From Roseovarius halotolerans (GTDB lineage Bacteria; Pseudomonadota; Alphaproteobacteria; Rhodobacterales; Rhodobacteraceae), in assembly GCF_900172255.1 (NCBI RefSeq), contig NZ_FWFU01000001.1:62001-126000 (forward strand): DNA of 64,000 nucleotides, in the 5' to 3' direction. The notes beneath the pieces were generated by a model that was not told where the DNA came from, ran no database searches, and worked only from the letters and a program-made list of their open reading frames with translations. Below, piece after piece: positions 15,473-22,876 of this stretch (position 1 is the stretch's first letter; each line of letters opens with the position of its first letter). Both the position numbers and the translations under genes were made by a program.

Positions 15473-16847
15473 CCGGCTGGATTTCGATTTTCTGGTGATA
15501 TTCCAAGCGCTTTTCAAGCGGCATAGAATCCCCATACCACTCTCGACCGCGGGCTCGTTTCACCGAATGCCCCATCAACTCTGCGCGATCATCGCTATCG
15601 ACACCGGTATTTTTCAAGCGGGTCTCGAATGAATGCCGCAATCCCCCGATAGTCACGCCGTCTGGCAGAAGGCCGGCAGCGCGGAGGGACCTGTTTGCTT
15701 CACCAGAATATGTGCCTGTGCCGCGATACTTCGGGAAGCCTTCCGGGTGCCTGCGCATCGCTCCCAGGGCGACGCCGACCAGTGGGACGTTTCTGGTGCT
15801 GTGCTTGTTCTTCAGCTCGCGCGCGAACTCGCCTGTCGCGCGTCGGATCTCGATATGCGGAATCGGATCATCGAGATGAATGTGATGCGGCGGAAGGTCT
15901 GTGACTTCAGATTGCCGGCATCCTGTTTCGATCAGGATTAGTGTGATGTCGCGAAGCTCCGGATGCAGATCATCCATCGCTCCAGGATGGACGATATTCT
16001 CGACAGCATCGATCGGCACTTCATCCTTGCGTCCCTCATCGTCCAGCTTGCTCATACCCTCGCCCAGGCCGCGGAACGGGCTCGGCGGGATCTCTGCAAC
16101 ATCATAACCCAGGCTCGCGTGATAGAGCTTCCACATCCTGTTCAGATTCTGAAGGTCTTTCTGCGCGCTTGACCCCTTCATGTCCCCATCGAGAATCCGA
16201 TCTTGAAGTGCGTCACGAAAATCGATCGCATCTGCACGGGAGATCTCATCCAGCACCGGATCTCGACCGAGCAGTTCCTTGACCTTTTTTGCCGGCCGTA
16301 GCCATCTGTCTCGCCAGACACGGCGCTGTTTCTGGTTCTTGTCGCGCACATCCAGCGGGGAGATTTCTTCCATTCGCTCTGCAATTTCGAGAAGCGTCTC
16401 ACGCGGGCGGTCGACGCCGCCGAGAAGGGCCAAGGCGGTCTCCGTCATGTGAGCTGGTTTGACATCCTTCCGGTCTTTGCCGCGAGCCTTTTCTTTCTCG
16501 ACCTCCTGTACCTTTTCCACTCGCCTCAGAACATCGCCAAGGTCGCCGTCGGCCAGCTCGCCAGCGGTCCGGTATCCGAAACCGCGTGCAGTCGTGAGTC
16601 GCGCGATCGCTTCATAGTGCGACCTGGATCCCGGCAAGTCGACTCCGGCCAGTCGCGCGTCGAGTTCTGCAAGAATTTGCGCCTCGACCGCTGCCAGGCG
16701 GGCCATGGCTTCTTTTTTGTCGCCGGTCTTCAGCGAACGATGTATCTCTTTCGGTGGCTTTTTCATTCCGACCCATAGCGGATCGTATCGCCTCGGCACC
16801 CGCATCCGCAGGTGCCAAGTTTCTCCGCGTTTCGCCAGCCCCGCCAT
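15447..16847 (-). CDS. int: Phage integrase, tyrosine recombinase
   Basis: A 466-residue site-specific recombinase. The C-terminal catalytic domain shows the first Arg in ETGCRQSEV, a HxxxR-type box in LRHSFETRL, a second His in LMGHSV, and the nucleophile Tyr at about residue 438 in EWYGD. The N-terminal part (GLAKRGETWHLRMRVPRRY) is the DNA-binding start typical of proteobacterial prophage integrases. The start at 16847 is chosen because AGAGGGA lies 7 bases upstream; an in-frame ATG at 16913 lacks a ribosome-binding site. It reads toward the phage interior from attR, as expected for insertion in a tRNA gene. Confidence 0.92.
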   Translation of the reverse strand: MAGLAKRGETWHLRMRVPRRYDPLWVGMKKPPKEIHRSLKTGDKKEAMARLAAVEAQILAELDARLAGVDLPGSRSHYEAIARLTTARGFGYRTAGELADGDLGDVLRRVEKVQEVEKEKARGKDRKDVKPAHMTETALALLGGVDRPRETLLEIAERMEEISPLDVRDKNQKQRRVWRDRWLRPAKKVKELLGRDPVLDEISRADAIDFRDALQDRILDGDMKGSSAQKDLQNLNRMWKLYHASLGYDVAEIPPSPFRGLGEGMSKLDDEGRKDEVPIDAVENIVHPGAMDDLHPELRDITLILIETGCRQSEVTDLPPHHIHLDDPIPHIEIRRATGEFARELKNKHSTRNVPLVGVALGAMRRHPEGFPKYRGTGTYSGEANRSLRAAGLLPDGVTIGGLRHSFETRLKNTGVDSDDRAELMGHSVKRARGREWYGDSMPLEKRLEYHQKIEIQPVKQLPAPD

Positions 16848-16905
16848 CCAGATTCCCTCTTGTGTAGCAAGAGACGTAGCATCGGCGCGGTAAGGGATCA
16901 ATTCA

Positions 16906-17046
16906 TTAGGCATCAGGATTCTTCGGCTTAGGCGGACGCGGTGGAATATCGAACAGCCTCATCCAGCATGTGAAGCCATCGCGGAAACCTTCCCAGAAGG
17001 CAGGGCTGCGGAAGCAGCGGCGACATTCTGTAAGCCAGGCGCGCAT
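16906..17046 (-). CDS. 46-residue hypothetical protein, coupled
   Basis: The ATG at 17046 overlaps the stop of the upstream gene as TGATG. The protein is Arg/Trp/Phe/Cys-rich with a Pro-Lys-rich end (PPRPPKPKNP). The stop lies just before the integrase gene, so this small set of genes probably forms one transcript with int. The position just upstream of int is where excisionases are often found, but the sequence shows no clear winged-helix pattern. No function is assigned. Confidence 0.5.
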   Translation of the reverse strand: MRAWLTECRRCFRSPAFWEGFRDGFTCWMRLFDIPPRPPKPKNPDA

Positions 17047-17477
17047 CACGACTGCCCTCCCATGGTCTTCGCGTCGTATTCGGCGGCCTCGTCTCCGAAC
17101 TGGGGGCCGATCTTGCGAGACCATTCCGCGTCGGCAGCCTCGGCGCCAGCCATGAACGCATCCCGCAGCATCCGGGCGAGATCGGGCGACTCGGCGCCCA
17201 TGATCTCCAGCCGCTCGTGGGCGGAGAGCTGGGTGAGGTCGATGCTGTCTATTTCCCCAGAGTCGTGCAGATCTCCGTGATTGTCGTGGAATACGAACTC
17301 ATCATCATAGAATTCCGCTCTGTATCCAAGAAGAGCGGTATCGAGGGGGCGTAGAACGTATGCTGGATCGTCATAGCTCATATATTCCTGTCTCATCTCG
17401 ATACCGTGCTTGAACGACAGACGCGCCAAGTCATCAAGAAAGGCTTTGATCTGCTCGGGGGTGGGTTTGTCAGTCAT
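17046..17477 (-). CDS. Hypothetical acidic phage protein
   Basis: A 143-residue acidic protein (many Asp, Glu and Tyr in residues 40-90; helical ends). The start at 17477 (MTDKPTPEQ) is supported by GGAGGA at about 17484-17489; a longer form from 17492 is unlikely. The ATG overlaps the stop of the preceding small gene (TGATGA). It belongs to a leftward run of four coupled small genes between attR and integrase. Strongly acidic small phage proteins can mimic DNA, but nothing here proves it. Confidence 0.6.
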   Translation of the reverse strand: MTDKPTPEQIKAFLDDLARLSFKHGIEMRQEYMSYDDPAYVLRPLDTALLGYRAEFYDDEFVFHDNHGDLHDSGEIDSIDLTQLSAHERLEIMGAESPDLARMLRDAFMAGAEAADAEWSRKIGPQFGDEAAEYDAKTMGGQS

Positions 17478-17650
17478 CACCAGATCCTCCAAACATATTT
17501 TCGGATCGCTTTACAGGAAGCGTCGACACCCTCTCGTTGATAAGGGCGGAGATTGGTGACGCCGAAAGTCTCCCGAAGAGCCTCTGCGAACGGGCTCTTT
17601 TCATACACCCTTTGGGTGCTCGGATTGTAGTATGGCTGCAGCCTTCGCAT
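17477..17650 (-). CDS. 57-residue hypothetical protein, coupled
   Basis: The start is ATG 17650 (MRRLQPYYNPST), with GGGAG 7 bases upstream; the frame extends further but without a better start. The protein is basic, with conserved-looking Tyr and Pro residues and a C-terminal RKYVWRIW segment. Its stop overlaps the next start. It could be a small DNA-binding protein such as an excisionase, suggested by basic charge and position only. Confidence 0.5.
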   Translation of the reverse strand: MRRLQPYYNPSTQRVYEKSPFAEALRETFGVTNLRPYQREGVDASCKAIRKYVWRIW

Positions 17651-17742
17651 GGTCTTTCTCCCTGGCGATCGGCCCGCCGTCTGGTGTGTCAATGCCGATG
17701 GATAACAGATACGCCCCGCGATCGGCGGTTCAAAACGCGGGA

Positions 17743-18039
17743 TCAATCCCAATACGCGACCTGAGGAAGCCCGTCCGGGATCTCGGTTCCTTCCTGATAG
17801 AGCTTCTGGCTGTCATCGAGCTTTCCACGCTCGTATTCGATCATCGTAAGCACATCGACGCCGAACGTCTGGAGATCGATCCACGATATACGAAAGCTAA
17901 TCTCCAGCCCTTGCCATTCGCCGAGATCTCTGGACATTTCGATCTCAATGCCGCCAGGAACGACGCAGATGCGGTCGATATCAGGATCATGCTTCGCCAA
18001 GTCGGCGATTGCGTCCAATTGCTGTGAAAGGGTGATCAT
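17743..18039 (-). CDS. Hypothetical phage protein, first gene of the leftward cluster
   Basis: A 98-residue acidic protein starting at ATG 18039 with GGAGA upstream. It contains a helical start (LSQQLDAIADLAKHDPD) and alternating strands after it. It opens the small-gene cluster that leads to the integrase, about 90 bases before the next gene. The 150 bases upstream, up to attR, must hold its promoter. No family is recognised. Confidence 0.55.
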   Translation of the reverse strand: MITLSQQLDAIADLAKHDPDIDRICVVPGGIEIEMSRDLGEWQGLEISFRISWIDLQTFGVDVLTMIEYERGKLDDSQKLYQEGTEIPDGLPQVAYWD

Positions 18040-18106
18040 GTCATTCTCCGTTGCTATACAGAGTACCTATTCCCCGCACCCAACTCACACAAACCCAGAC
18101 TCCACT

Positions 18107-18130
18107 CTTTGCTACACACTTTGCTACACA
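18107..18130. repeat. Tandem 12-bp repeat near attR, candidate arm-type site
   Basis: CTTTGCTACACA occurs twice in direct tandem (18107-18118 and 18119-18130). Related pieces occur nearby: TTGCTATAC near 18052, and the reverse complement GTGTAGCAA at 16862-16870, just upstream of int. Short direct repeats beside the att core are typical arm-type binding sites for tyrosine integrases. The repeat is seen; the binding role is inferred. Confidence 0.55.
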
Positions 18131-18192
18131 CTCAATCACACCCATATCCCGAAAACCCAATAAAATAAGGGCTTTTAGCGCCTATCCCAGCC

Positions 18193-18218
18193 CGGTTCGA
18201 TTCCGCCCCCGGGCACCA
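18193..18218 (+). other. attR: 3' end of a tRNA gene
   Basis: The bases from CGGTTCGATT to CCGGGCACCA read as the 3' third of a tRNA: T-loop TTCGATT at 18196-18202, T-stem 3' strand CCGCC, acceptor strand CCCGGGC at 18208-18214, discriminator A, then CCA at 18216-18218. Bases 49-50 of the expected T-stem (CC at 18191-18192) no longer pair, so identity ends there and phage DNA begins. The intact tRNA should lie at attL, left of this window, and should start with GCCCGGG. That acceptor stem is consistent with a tRNA-Leu, but the isotype cannot be proved here. Confidence 0.85.
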
Positions 18219-18501
18219 TTTGAACGTCAATGAATTCTTGATATTTAACGAAAAATCAGAACCTAGCTTATTCGTTATCCACCTTATTATACACCTTTTG
18301 CGCTTCGTTGGGCGATAGGTCGGGCATCTTACGCCGCCCAGTTCAAATTGTCGGGACGAGGCCCAATTCAGCGCAGGTTCATCATGATTGCTCGATGCAA
18401 TACGTCTCGAGGCCCAACTTCGGTTTCCCTGGCGCATCGCCCGGTTGCAGGGATTGGCAATGTGAGCATCATGTGTCGCGCCGGATTGAGGGGAGTCAGG
18501 A
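18219..18501. other. Junction region without a gene, right of attR
   Basis: The first 80 bases are AT-rich (for example TTGATATTTAAC and TTATTATACACC), then the composition returns to high GC. Short open frames are present but none has a convincing start or a recognisable product. It separates the prophage end from the restriction-modification remnant at 18502 and may hold remains of an older integration site. Confidence 0.5.
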
Positions 18502-18683
18502 GTGAATGCCGTCGAGATGGAAGAGGCCGTATCGGCACTGGCCGCACAGCGTTTCGACCCCGATCAGTTCCCCTTTGCTTTTCGAGAGGCGTTTGGGAAC
18601 AAGGCCACGACAATCAAGCGTCTGCGCAGTGGGCGTTTAACAAATCCAGCGAGGATGGCGTTTTCAGACAAACAGCATCCATT
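18502..18683 (+). pseudogene. Remnant of an MmeI-like (type IIL) restriction-modification enzyme, N-terminus
   Basis: Starting at GTG 18502 after GGGAGTCAGG, the translation NAVEMEEAVSALA followed by FPFAFREAFGNKATTIKRLR matches the first 45 residues of the large MmeI-like methyltransferase/nuclease family. Near 18635 the match moves to another frame (NKSSEDGVFRQT, corresponding to the usual NKSD-GGVLQ-NNIHI region), so there is a frameshift. The family is about 900-1100 residues and only about 60 remain. The rest is replaced by a transposase remnant from 18691. Confidence 0.75.
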
Positions 18684-18690
18684 TGATCAC

Positions 18691-18890
18691 TCAAAGCGCG
18701 ATTAGCGTCTCAGCCATCAAGCCGGCGATGAATGTCTGCGTGCCTGAGTTTCCGAACGGCACAGTCATCTGCATTCGTTGCCCGCGCGGGACGCTCCCCC
18801 GCAGGCGCGTGAGGTTCGTCTTACGGGCGGTTTGATGAATAAAAACAAGGCGCTCGGGCAATGCGCGCATGGCGGGCAGCGAACAGAGGC
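18691..18890 (-). pseudogene. IS630-type transposase remnant (internal fragment)
   Basis: On the minus strand the translation PERLVFIHQTARKTNLTRLR, then VPFGNSGTQTFIAGL, matches the middle of IS630-family transposases. The usual FIDET catalytic Asp segment reads FIHQT, so the DDE site is already lost. No terminal inverted repeats or complete frame remain. It lies between the restriction-enzyme remnant and the sulfotransferase gene, and probably caused or followed the truncation of the former. Confidence 0.7.
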
Positions 18891-18896
18891 CGGATC

Positions 18897-19508
18897 TCAC
18901 CCCTCAAGACCGAGCCACCTCTTCATCTTGTAGTATTTCATTTTCAGCCGCTTGGTCCTGTGCGTGTTGGCATGTGGCCAGGCGATTCCAGGATCCGGCT
19001 CATCCAGAAATCTGCAAAGATTGTCCCAGTTCACTTCCCCTTGGTTCATGTCGAGCGAGATGAAGTCGTCTGGGCGGTTGGCGAAATAGGCCTTTACCTC
19101 GGCGTTGTGACGATCATAGCGCGCCAGCCAAGTATCCTCGTGTCCAACTGGATAGGGGCAGTCATAGATCAGGTTGTGGATCGCGTTCGGGTGGTGTGCA
19201 AAATCCTTAACGGCGCTGTTGATCCACGCGTCACGATTGCGCGTGATCAAGATGAAGCGCGCATTGGGAAAGGCAGCATCGAGTTCACGGTAGAGCAGCG
19301 GCCAGGGAGTATCTTTCGCAGCGTCATAGGATTCAGCGATTGAAAGCGCCCGATCCGTAACCTCATCCCATGTCAACGTGTCTTTGCTGGCAAGGTCACG
19401 AAAGGGGTAGTAGCTCGCAACCGAGTAACCAAGTTTCTTGAGCGCCAAACCGACGGATGACGTCCCGGTCTTCTGAAAACCAAGGCAGAACACTTTTCTA
19501 GGTTTCAT
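18897..19508 (-). CDS. Sulfotransferase family protein
   Basis: A 203-residue cytoplasmic enzyme that would transfer sulfate from PAPS. Residues 8-19 (CLGFQKTGTSSV) are the 5'-phosphosulfate-binding loop of this family, and ILITRNRDAWINSAV near residues 85-100 resembles the 3'-phosphate-binding region (Arg-x-Arg and Ser). The ATG at 19508 is preferred; an in-frame TTG at 19514 precedes it. The gene is more AT-rich than the flanking chromosome. It sits beside a methyltransferase and a kinase-like gene, suggesting modification of a surface glycan or small metabolite. Confidence 0.75.
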   Translation of the reverse strand: MKPRKVFCLGFQKTGTSSVGLALKKLGYSVASYYPFRDLASKDTLTWDEVTDRALSIAESYDAAKDTPWPLLYRELDAAFPNARFILITRNRDAWINSAVKDFAHHPNAIHNLIYDCPYPVGHEDTWLARYDRHNAEVKAYFANRPDDFISLDMNQGEVNWDNLCRFLDEPDPGIAWPHANTHRTKRLKMKYYKMKRWLGLEG

Positions 19509-19703
19509 AATCAAACAAATCCCTTTTCGGACTCCGGCTCGGAATGTTCAATCTTTCCGTTATCAGCAAGAATTCAATAACACGGCACAGTTTTGACCAA
19601 ACAATGAAACAGACATATCTGCGTCACCGGATGCGGTGACACAGTTTGTTGCGCTGCCCAAAAGTAGTGGTATTGTCCCTCTCATTGAAAGAGGACTTTA
19701 CTG

Positions 19704-20645
19704 ATGAGCGAAGTTTATCCGCAAGCGATTAGTAATGATGGCATAACGATTTTGTCGGATACCAGTGACACTGAGGATCAACAGACTGTCCAGCAGCTCC
19801 AAAAACTCATAAGCGATGCCAAAGACATAGGGTGCATTCAAAGCCTTTCAAAGAACGATCACAACGTTAGCTACCTGACCGAAACCAAGCGAGCCAAATA
19901 TATCGACCTAGTAGATTTGACGCCATCCGATCACGTGCTTGAAATCGGCGGGAGCATGGGGCAGCACACGCGGCTTATTGCGCCTCTTTGCAAGGCTGTA
20001 TCCTCGATGGAAGTAGTCGAGTCGCAAGCAAAGTTTGCGCGTCTCTGGTGCGATCAAGATGGTTTGAAGAATGTGGATATTTCGGCAGGAGGTGCGAGTG
20101 GAGTTCTTCCTTACGACGACGACACATTTGACGTTGTGCTGTTAAATTATGTTCTGGAATGGTGTGCAGGAAGGGCTGACGACAACCCGCATGAGTTTCA
20201 TCGCGGATTCATAAAAGAGATTTATCGGGTGCTCAAACCCGGGGGCCGTTTCTTTGTATCGACGAAAAACCGTTTCGCTCTCAAATACGTAACGGGAAGC
20301 GTCGACGAGCACTCTGGTATACGCTTTGGAAATGCCCTGCCGAACTGGCTTCATAAACGGGTCAGGGGCAGCCGTGATTTAGGTCATCCGGCGGGCTATC
20401 TACATTCTTGGCGCGGCCTGGAAAGGCTGCTGAAAGAAGTCGGCTTCAATAATCCCAAGAAGCTCTTTTTCTTTCCTGATGCGCGCTTCCCGATCTACGC
20501 AGGAACTGTCGGTGGCTTCTCTGTAAACGCAATTTCCAAGCCAGATCGTAAGCAGTTAAGCAGAAAAGACCGCGCAGCCCTTTCTTTGCCGACATTCTTG
20601 ATGGTTCAACTCTCAAACTCCATCGCCTTCTTGGCTGAGAAATAG
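19704..20645 (+). CDS. SAM-dependent methyltransferase
   Basis: A 313-residue class I methyltransferase. The SAM-binding motif I is HVLEIGGSMGQHT (about residues 75-87), the acidic motif II follows near VVES, and LPYDDDTFDVVLLNYVLEW is the post-motif region typical of small-molecule or sugar methyltransferases. GGRFFVSTKN closes the Rossmann part. The C-terminal 90 residues are less conserved. The gene is visibly AT-rich compared with the chromosome and is followed after 10 bases by the kinase-like gene, probably in one transcript. Confidence 0.8.
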   Translation: MSEVYPQAISNDGITILSDTSDTEDQQTVQQLQKLISDAKDIGCIQSLSKNDHNVSYLTETKRAKYIDLVDLTPSDHVLEIGGSMGQHTRLIAPLCKAVSSMEVVESQAKFARLWCDQDGLKNVDISAGGASGVLPYDDDTFDVVLLNYVLEWCAGRADDNPHEFHRGFIKEIYRVLKPGGRFFVSTKNRFALKYVTGSVDEHSGIRFGNALPNWLHKRVRGSRDLGHPAGYLHSWRGLERLLKEVGFNNPKKLFFFPDARFPIYAGTVGGFSVNAISKPDRKQLSRKDRAALSLPTFLMVQLSNSIAFLAEK

Positions 20646-20655
20646 CGCACTAGCC

Positions 20656-21606
20656 GTGAATGTAGACTTCAAAGAATTCGTCGCGGGCATTGTCGAAAAC
20701 AACGCGGAACGCCTGGGAATAGATCTTGATCTGTCGAGTATTCGATTGTTCGAGCGTCCGGGATTCAAAGATGCTGTCGCTGATGCCAGCTCTATTTTCT
20801 TTGTCGACGGGAAAGATCGCAAAAACGATATAACTCTAATACTTTCAAATAAGGACTTTCCTGAAACTGTCCGAAACGCTTGTGAACTGGCGATATCGGT
20901 TCACCAGCGCCTTGACGCGAATGAGCAACGTCATGTGTTGGTCCCGCTACTCGAAGGCGTGTATGGCGGCCAAAGTTATGCGGTATTCTCGCGACTGGAA
21001 AGCTTCTCAAAAAACAAAGCCTTGAGGTTCGCCCAGAAGCGGTTCTTGCAACCAAAGATCGCGGATTGGCTAGCAGCTTTGGCGGTTCAAACAACGACCT
21101 ACTGCGATACTCACAAGGAAGTAGAAAGAGCCTTCATTGAGCCTTTTGAATATCTTGCAGAGGAGATCAAGCTGCCGAACGCAATCAGAAAGTTCTCTGA
21201 AACGTATCTGAGCGCAGATATAGGAACAAGATTTCAGCTTTTTACGACCGTTCATCACGGAGATTTTTGGTCTGGAAATATTCTGTCGACTCGTGGTGCC
21301 TTTCCAGGATTTGGATTTCTGACTGGCGACTTTCGGATAATCGACTGGGGCACTGCAAGGCTAGATGGCTTCCCATGTATTGATATTATTCGGTTCGCGA
21401 ATTCCTCGAACCGCAACACGAAGGCTGCTGGTCAAATTGTTCGAAATTATGCTGATGCGATTGAGATTTCTCATGAAGAAGTCGCCTTGTACGCGATGGC
21501 GTCGCTAGGGCGCTTAGGCCTCGATCGTGACCAGTTTCCGAAATCGCGTTTTCTGGCCATGACAGAGCGGATCTTTGATTTTCTCTGCGTGAATGACTTC
21601 GCTTGA
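20656..21606 (+). CDS. Aminoglycoside phosphotransferase-like small-molecule kinase
   Basis: A 316-residue protein beginning at GTG 20656. The C-terminal half has the kinase-fold signature HHGDFWSGNIL (Brenner-type catalytic Asp and Asn) followed by FRIIDWGTARLDGFP, where Asp binds metal. The N-terminal nucleotide-binding lobe is divergent. Family members phosphorylate sugars, choline, amino alcohols or antibiotics, and here the methyltransferase and sulfotransferase neighbours point to a surface-glycan or lipid precursor rather than drug resistance. The composition is AT-rich, as in the methyltransferase. Confidence 0.75.
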   Translation: MNVDFKEFVAGIVENNAERLGIDLDLSSIRLFERPGFKDAVADASSIFFVDGKDRKNDITLILSNKDFPETVRNACELAISVHQRLDANEQRHVLVPLLEGVYGGQSYAVFSRLESFSKNKALRFAQKRFLQPKIADWLAALAVQTTTYCDTHKEVERAFIEPFEYLAEEIKLPNAIRKFSETYLSADIGTRFQLFTTVHHGDFWSGNILSTRGAFPGFGFLTGDFRIIDWGTARLDGFPCIDIIRFANSSNRNTKAAGQIVRNYADAIEISHEEVALYAMASLGRLGLDRDQFPKSRFLAMTERIFDFLCVNDFA

Positions 21607-21718
21607 TTGCAGAGGGACACGCGGCCCCCCGATTTAAAGCGTTGCTATAGAAACCTGAAACGCCGGGGATTCCCAGCAGGCGCTGACTATGATTCCTTCT
21701 TCTTGGGAGCATCGGATC

Positions 21719-21850
21719 ATGTCAGCAGCTTTGCCAGAGCCGCTTCGTGCGCGGTTTCAGGGGTATGCCGAGAAAGAATTGAACGGGTGAGCGGCGGCGT
21801 TGTTCCCGCTTGGGTTCGAACTGATGCGACAAATGCGGACCTGATGCGTT
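21719..21850 (+). pseudogene. IS630-type transposase remnant (N-terminus, nonsense mutation)
   Basis: From ATG 21719 the translation MSAALPEPLRARFQGYAEKE, then LNG-stop-AAAL, matches the first 35 residues of IS630-family transposases, where an Arg codon normally stands in place of the TGA at 21788-21790. Similarity then fades before 21850. It lies on the opposite strand from the remnant at 18691 and to the right of the AT-rich cassette. Confidence 0.65.
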
Positions 21851-21860
21851 CTGCCGCGCT

Positions 21861-22784
21861 CTACTCCGAATGGAACCGCTCAGTCGTCAAGACGTTTCGC
21901 CGAACATGGGCCAGAAATGCTGATGCGGTCGGGGAAAGTGACCGGCCCGGCTGATGAACAAGGCCAATCCGCCGCTTTGCCCCAAAATCTGAAATGCTGC
22001 GTTGCACCAGCCGTTCCATCGGGAGGACCGGCAGCGTCAATCGCGGCAGCAGCGATATGCCAAGATTAATGGCGACCAGCGCGCCGGCTGTCGCCAGGTG
22101 GGCGACTTCGAACCTGGGCGAGATCACCCTGTCGATGCGCTGGCACGCGCCGTCAAGCAACTCGCGGACGCTCGTGCCGGGTTCCATCGCTATCAATGGC
22201 ATTTCGGTCAGTTCCGCCATGTCATACGCCCGGTCCTCCGCGAGCGGCCCCTGGGGCGCACCGACAGCGACAAATGGGTCGTCCATCAGCGGATGGAAGG
22301 TCAGCCGCATTCTTGCCGACATGGTGCCGGCGGTAAATCCGATATCGGCACGGCCGGTCTCGATCGCCTCCACGACACTGCCGGACAGCGCGTCGATGAT
22401 GCGCAGGTCGATATCCGGATGTGCCAGAGAGAAGCTTGCCAGCAGGTTCGGAAGCAGACCGGCCGTCACCGACGGAAGACCGGCAATCGTCAGTCGACCG
22501 TTACTGGCGGACAGATGCGCGTCGAACTCCGCCATCACATCCGCCGAGGTGTTGATCATCCGCTCTGCAAGCCGGGCAAAGGCGTGGCCCGAACTGGTTG
22601 GCGTGACATTGCGCGTGTCGCGATCGAAGAGCCGCGTCCCGAGCCGCGCCTCAAGTGCCGAAATCTGTCGCGAGAGCGCCGAGGCGGACACGCCCAAGGC
22701 CTCGGATGCAGCACGAAATGTCCCGCTTTCGCAGACGGTCAGTGCGGCGCGAAAATCGGCGAGCGAGGGCGTGTTGCGATTCAT
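21861..22784 (-). CDS. LysR-family transcriptional regulator
   Basis: A 307-residue regulator with the standard N-terminal winged helix-turn-helix (FRAALTVCESGTFRAASEAL, then SASALSRQISALEARLG, residues 11-50) and a periplasmic-binding-like effector domain from about residue 90. It is transcribed divergently from a TAXI-type TRAP transporter with 92 bases between starts, so it most likely controls that operon in response to the imported acid or its product. The intergenic stretch contains ATTAATTAT, a plausible operator core. The ATG at 22784 is chosen. Confidence 0.85.
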   Translation of the reverse strand: MNRNTPSLADFRAALTVCESGTFRAASEALGVSASALSRQISALEARLGTRLFDRDTRNVTPTSSGHAFARLAERMINTSADVMAEFDAHLSASNGRLTIAGLPSVTAGLLPNLLASFSLAHPDIDLRIIDALSGSVVEAIETGRADIGFTAGTMSARMRLTFHPLMDDPFVAVGAPQGPLAEDRAYDMAELTEMPLIAMEPGTSVRELLDGACQRIDRVISPRFEVAHLATAGALVAINLGISLLPRLTLPVLPMERLVQRSISDFGAKRRIGLVHQPGRSLSPTASAFLAHVRRNVLTTERFHSE

Positions 22785-22876
22785 GCATTAATTATCAACA
22801 ATATCGCACTTTCTGCAACGGAAGACTCGGGGCACAATTCACCAGCCCGCAATGCGGTGCAAAATGGGAGGATACC

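Larger units (their letters stand above)
1..18218. mobile_element. Integrated siphophage (prophage), right-hand part
   Basis: Contiguous, mostly overlapping phage genes run from capsid through tail, tail tip, lysis and integrase, and end at a tRNA 3' fragment that acts as attR. The order and the G/T frameshift pair follow the lambda-like siphophage plan. The left end (packaging genes, portal, repressor, replication and attL) lies outside the window. The structural genes look intact, so the element may still be functional; that is inferred only from the open reading frames visible here. Confidence 0.93.

Noticed and set aside
16848..16913. A 22-residue N-terminal extension of the integrase from ATG 16913.
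   Set aside because: No ribosome-binding sequence precedes it, while AGAGGGA stands 7 bases before the ATG at 16847 and homologous integrases begin there.
21607..21954. A 115-codon open frame covering the region after the kinase-like gene.
   Set aside because: The transposase similarity lies in another frame with a nonsense codon, so this frame is accidental.
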